Of a DNA stretch of 44,915 bases, positions 43,744 through 44,915 are shown one piece after another (within the stretch, counting starts at the first letter, position 1; every line of letters begins with the position of its first letter). The notes under the pieces are model-generated. The model was not told the origin of the DNA. It worked only from the letters and a program-made list of their open reading frames with translations, and did not search any database. The translations under genes and the position numbers were made by a program. This stretch comes from CAZDBA01 sp964503615 (GTDB lineage: Bacteria; Planctomycetota; Planctomycetia; Pirellulales; Pirellulaceae), in NCBI GenBank assembly GCA_964503615.1, contig CAZDBA010000016.1:1-44915 (forward strand). Reading direction: 5' to 3'.

Positions 43744-44915
43744 GTGTCAATACAAAACGAAGTCAATAAAACAGAACTATTCCTGGCTCGATTGGACAAA
43801 GAGATTTTGATCCTTGATGGTGCCATGGGCTCCATGATTTTTGGTTTAGGCTTGTCAGAAGAAGACGTCCGTGGCGAGCGGTTCAAAGACTGGCACAAGG
43901 ACCTGAAAAACTGCACCGACGTAATTGGGCTGACCAATCCGGAAGCGATCGTTGGCTTGCATCGCCAGTATCTTGAGGCGGGCGCCGACATCATCGAAAC
44001 CAATACTTTCAATGCCAGCCCTGTAGGATTGGCCGATTTCGATTTCGATGAAGACCTCGTGCGTGAAATCAACTTGGCCGCCGTAGCGAATGCGAAAAAG
44101 GCAGCAGATGAGTTTACCGAAAAGACTCCGGACAAGCCCCGTTTTGTTGCCGGTTCGATCGGACCAACGACTCAACAGACAGCGATTTCAACCGAAGTCG
44201 AAGACCCTGCTTACCGTGGAACGACTTTTCAAATTATGGAAGCGTCTTACTACGTGCAAGCCAAAGCACTGGTCGAAGGCGGTGTAGATATCCTGTTTCC
44301 TGAAACAGTAATCGATACACTTAACCTCAAAGCATGCTTGTTCGGGATCGCTCGGTATTTCGAGGAATCGGGAAACTCGGTTCCCGTAATGGTTTCTGGA
44401 ACGTTTGACCAGGCCGGGGCGACGTTCGTTTCTGGTCAAGTTGTCGAAGCGTTTTGGAATGCCATTTCGCACTTTCCGATGGTAAGCGTCGGCATGAATT
44501 GCGCTTTGGGTCCCGACAAAATGCGTGCTCACATCGAGGAACTTTCCAAAGTCGCCACGCCCTTCATCAGTTGCCATCCCAATGCCGGAACGCCAAACGA
44601 GATGGGCGAGTTCGATCTGCAACCGGAACCGATGGCAGAGACGATTCGCGAATGGGCCGAAAACGGTTGGCTGAATATCGTTGGCGGCTGCTGCGGAACG
44701 ACTCCAGACCACATTAAGGCAATCGCAAAAGCAGTAAAGGGAATCGCCCCCCACAAGAAAAGCGACGTCCAACCGCTGACTCGACTATCGGGCTCTCGCC
44801 CACTCACCATGCGTGAGGACGCCAATTTCCTGATGGTTGGCGAGCGGACCAACGTTACCGGTTCGCGAAAGTTTGCCCGCTTGATTCGTGAAGAAAAATT
44901 CGAAGAAGCGATCGA
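43744..44915 (+). CDS. metH: Cobalamin-dependent methionine synthase, N-terminal part
   Basis: MetH transfers a methyl group from methyltetrahydrofolate to homocysteine through cobalamin. The window holds about 390 residues. These are the homocysteine-binding domain with ILDGAMGSMI, DIIETNTFNA, GSIGPTTQQ and zinc ligands in GMNCALG (about Cys252) and GGCCGTTP (about Cys315-316), and the start of the pterin-binding domain (MVGERTNVTGSRKFARLI). The reading frame runs off the end at 44915; the cobalamin and reactivation domains are outside. GTG 43744 is the best start; the frame is open further upstream without an ATG. Confidence 0.95.
   Translation, partial: MSIQNEVNKTELFLARLDKEILILDGAMGSMIFGLGLSEEDVRGERFKDWHKDLKNCTDVIGLTNPEAIVGLHRQYLEAGADIIETNTFNASPVGLADFDFDEDLVREINLAAVANAKKAADEFTEKTPDKPRFVAGSIGPTTQQTAISTEVEDPAYRGTTFQIMEASYYVQAKALVEGGVDILFPETVIDTLNLKACLFGIARYFEESGNSVPVMVSGTFDQAGATFVSGQVVEAFWNAISHFPMVSVGMNCALGPDKMRAHIEELSKVATPFISCHPNAGTPNEMGEFDLQPEPMAETIREWAENGWLNIVGGCCGTTPDHIKAIAKAVKGIAPHKKSDVQPLTRLSGSRPLTMREDANFLMVGERTNVTGSRKFARLIREEKFEEAI

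Overview
The window looks like a chromosomal segment of a planctomycete, probably a marine relative of Rhodopirellula or Mariniblastus (inference from gene content; no search was run). Pointers are planctomycete-type cytochrome c modules, Ser/Thr kinases with N-terminal planctomycete-style extensions, dockerin-tailed beta-helix surface proteins, an agarase-like hydrolase, a eukaryote/archaea-type prolyl-tRNA synthetase, and lipid A synthesis (lpxB). Three runs of exactly 100 N (5882-5981, 7139-7238, 37941-38040) are scaffold placeholders, so this is a draft assembly.

Layout. 1-2.9 kb: three-gene proton-translocating transhydrogenase operon (pntA alpha-1, alpha-2, pntB), minus strand. 3.1-7.0 kb: fatty-acid synthesis cluster fabD-fabG-acpP-fabF, minus strand, without fabH or plsX. 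7.3-9.4 kb: two unknown small proteins and ruvB. 9.45-12.6 kb, plus strand: a degenerate NtrC-like regulator overlapping a receiver-like protein, then an Mrp/ApbC P-loop protein, closed by a bidirectional terminator facing a lysine-rich histone-H1-like gene. 13-14 kb: an AT-rich stretch of about 1.1 kb with no supported gene. 14-16.3 kb: M50 protease and lpxB. 16.3-18.7 kb: patchwork of a TPR remnant, an agarase-like hydrolase and a truncated kinase. 18.7-21.1 kb: a Ro/TROVE protein gene (rsr), a tRNA-like RNA directly upstream of it, and tRNA-Cys. 21.2-24.0 kb: dockerin-type surface protein and a dockerin remnant. 24-30.7 kb: DUF4416, proS, an exported protein, a YhaM-like exoribonuclease and RNase R. 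30.7-36.4 kb: zinc-ribbon membrane protein, two-component system, glycine-oxidase-like ThiO with a DUF2064 transferase. 36.7-43.4 kb: Ser/Thr kinase, di-heme exported protein, GT-C glycosyltransferase, BY-kinase-like protein. 43.7 kb to the end: start of metH.

The most notable item is at 20458-20605, minus strand. An RNA-like sequence ends about 30 nt before the rsr start codon. It contains both halves of a tRNA-Met-like molecule in the wrong order: anticodon-loop remnant, T arm and 3' acceptor strand come first, then a 16-nt loop, then the 5' acceptor strand and D arm. Its outer ends can pair into a stalk, followed by a T run. This is what a Ro-bound bacterial Y RNA with a circularly permuted tRNA-mimic module would look like. 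Together with rsr, and with YhaM-like and RNase R exonucleases 7-10 kb away, it suggests an RNA quality-control system. The link to the distant nucleases is only an inference.
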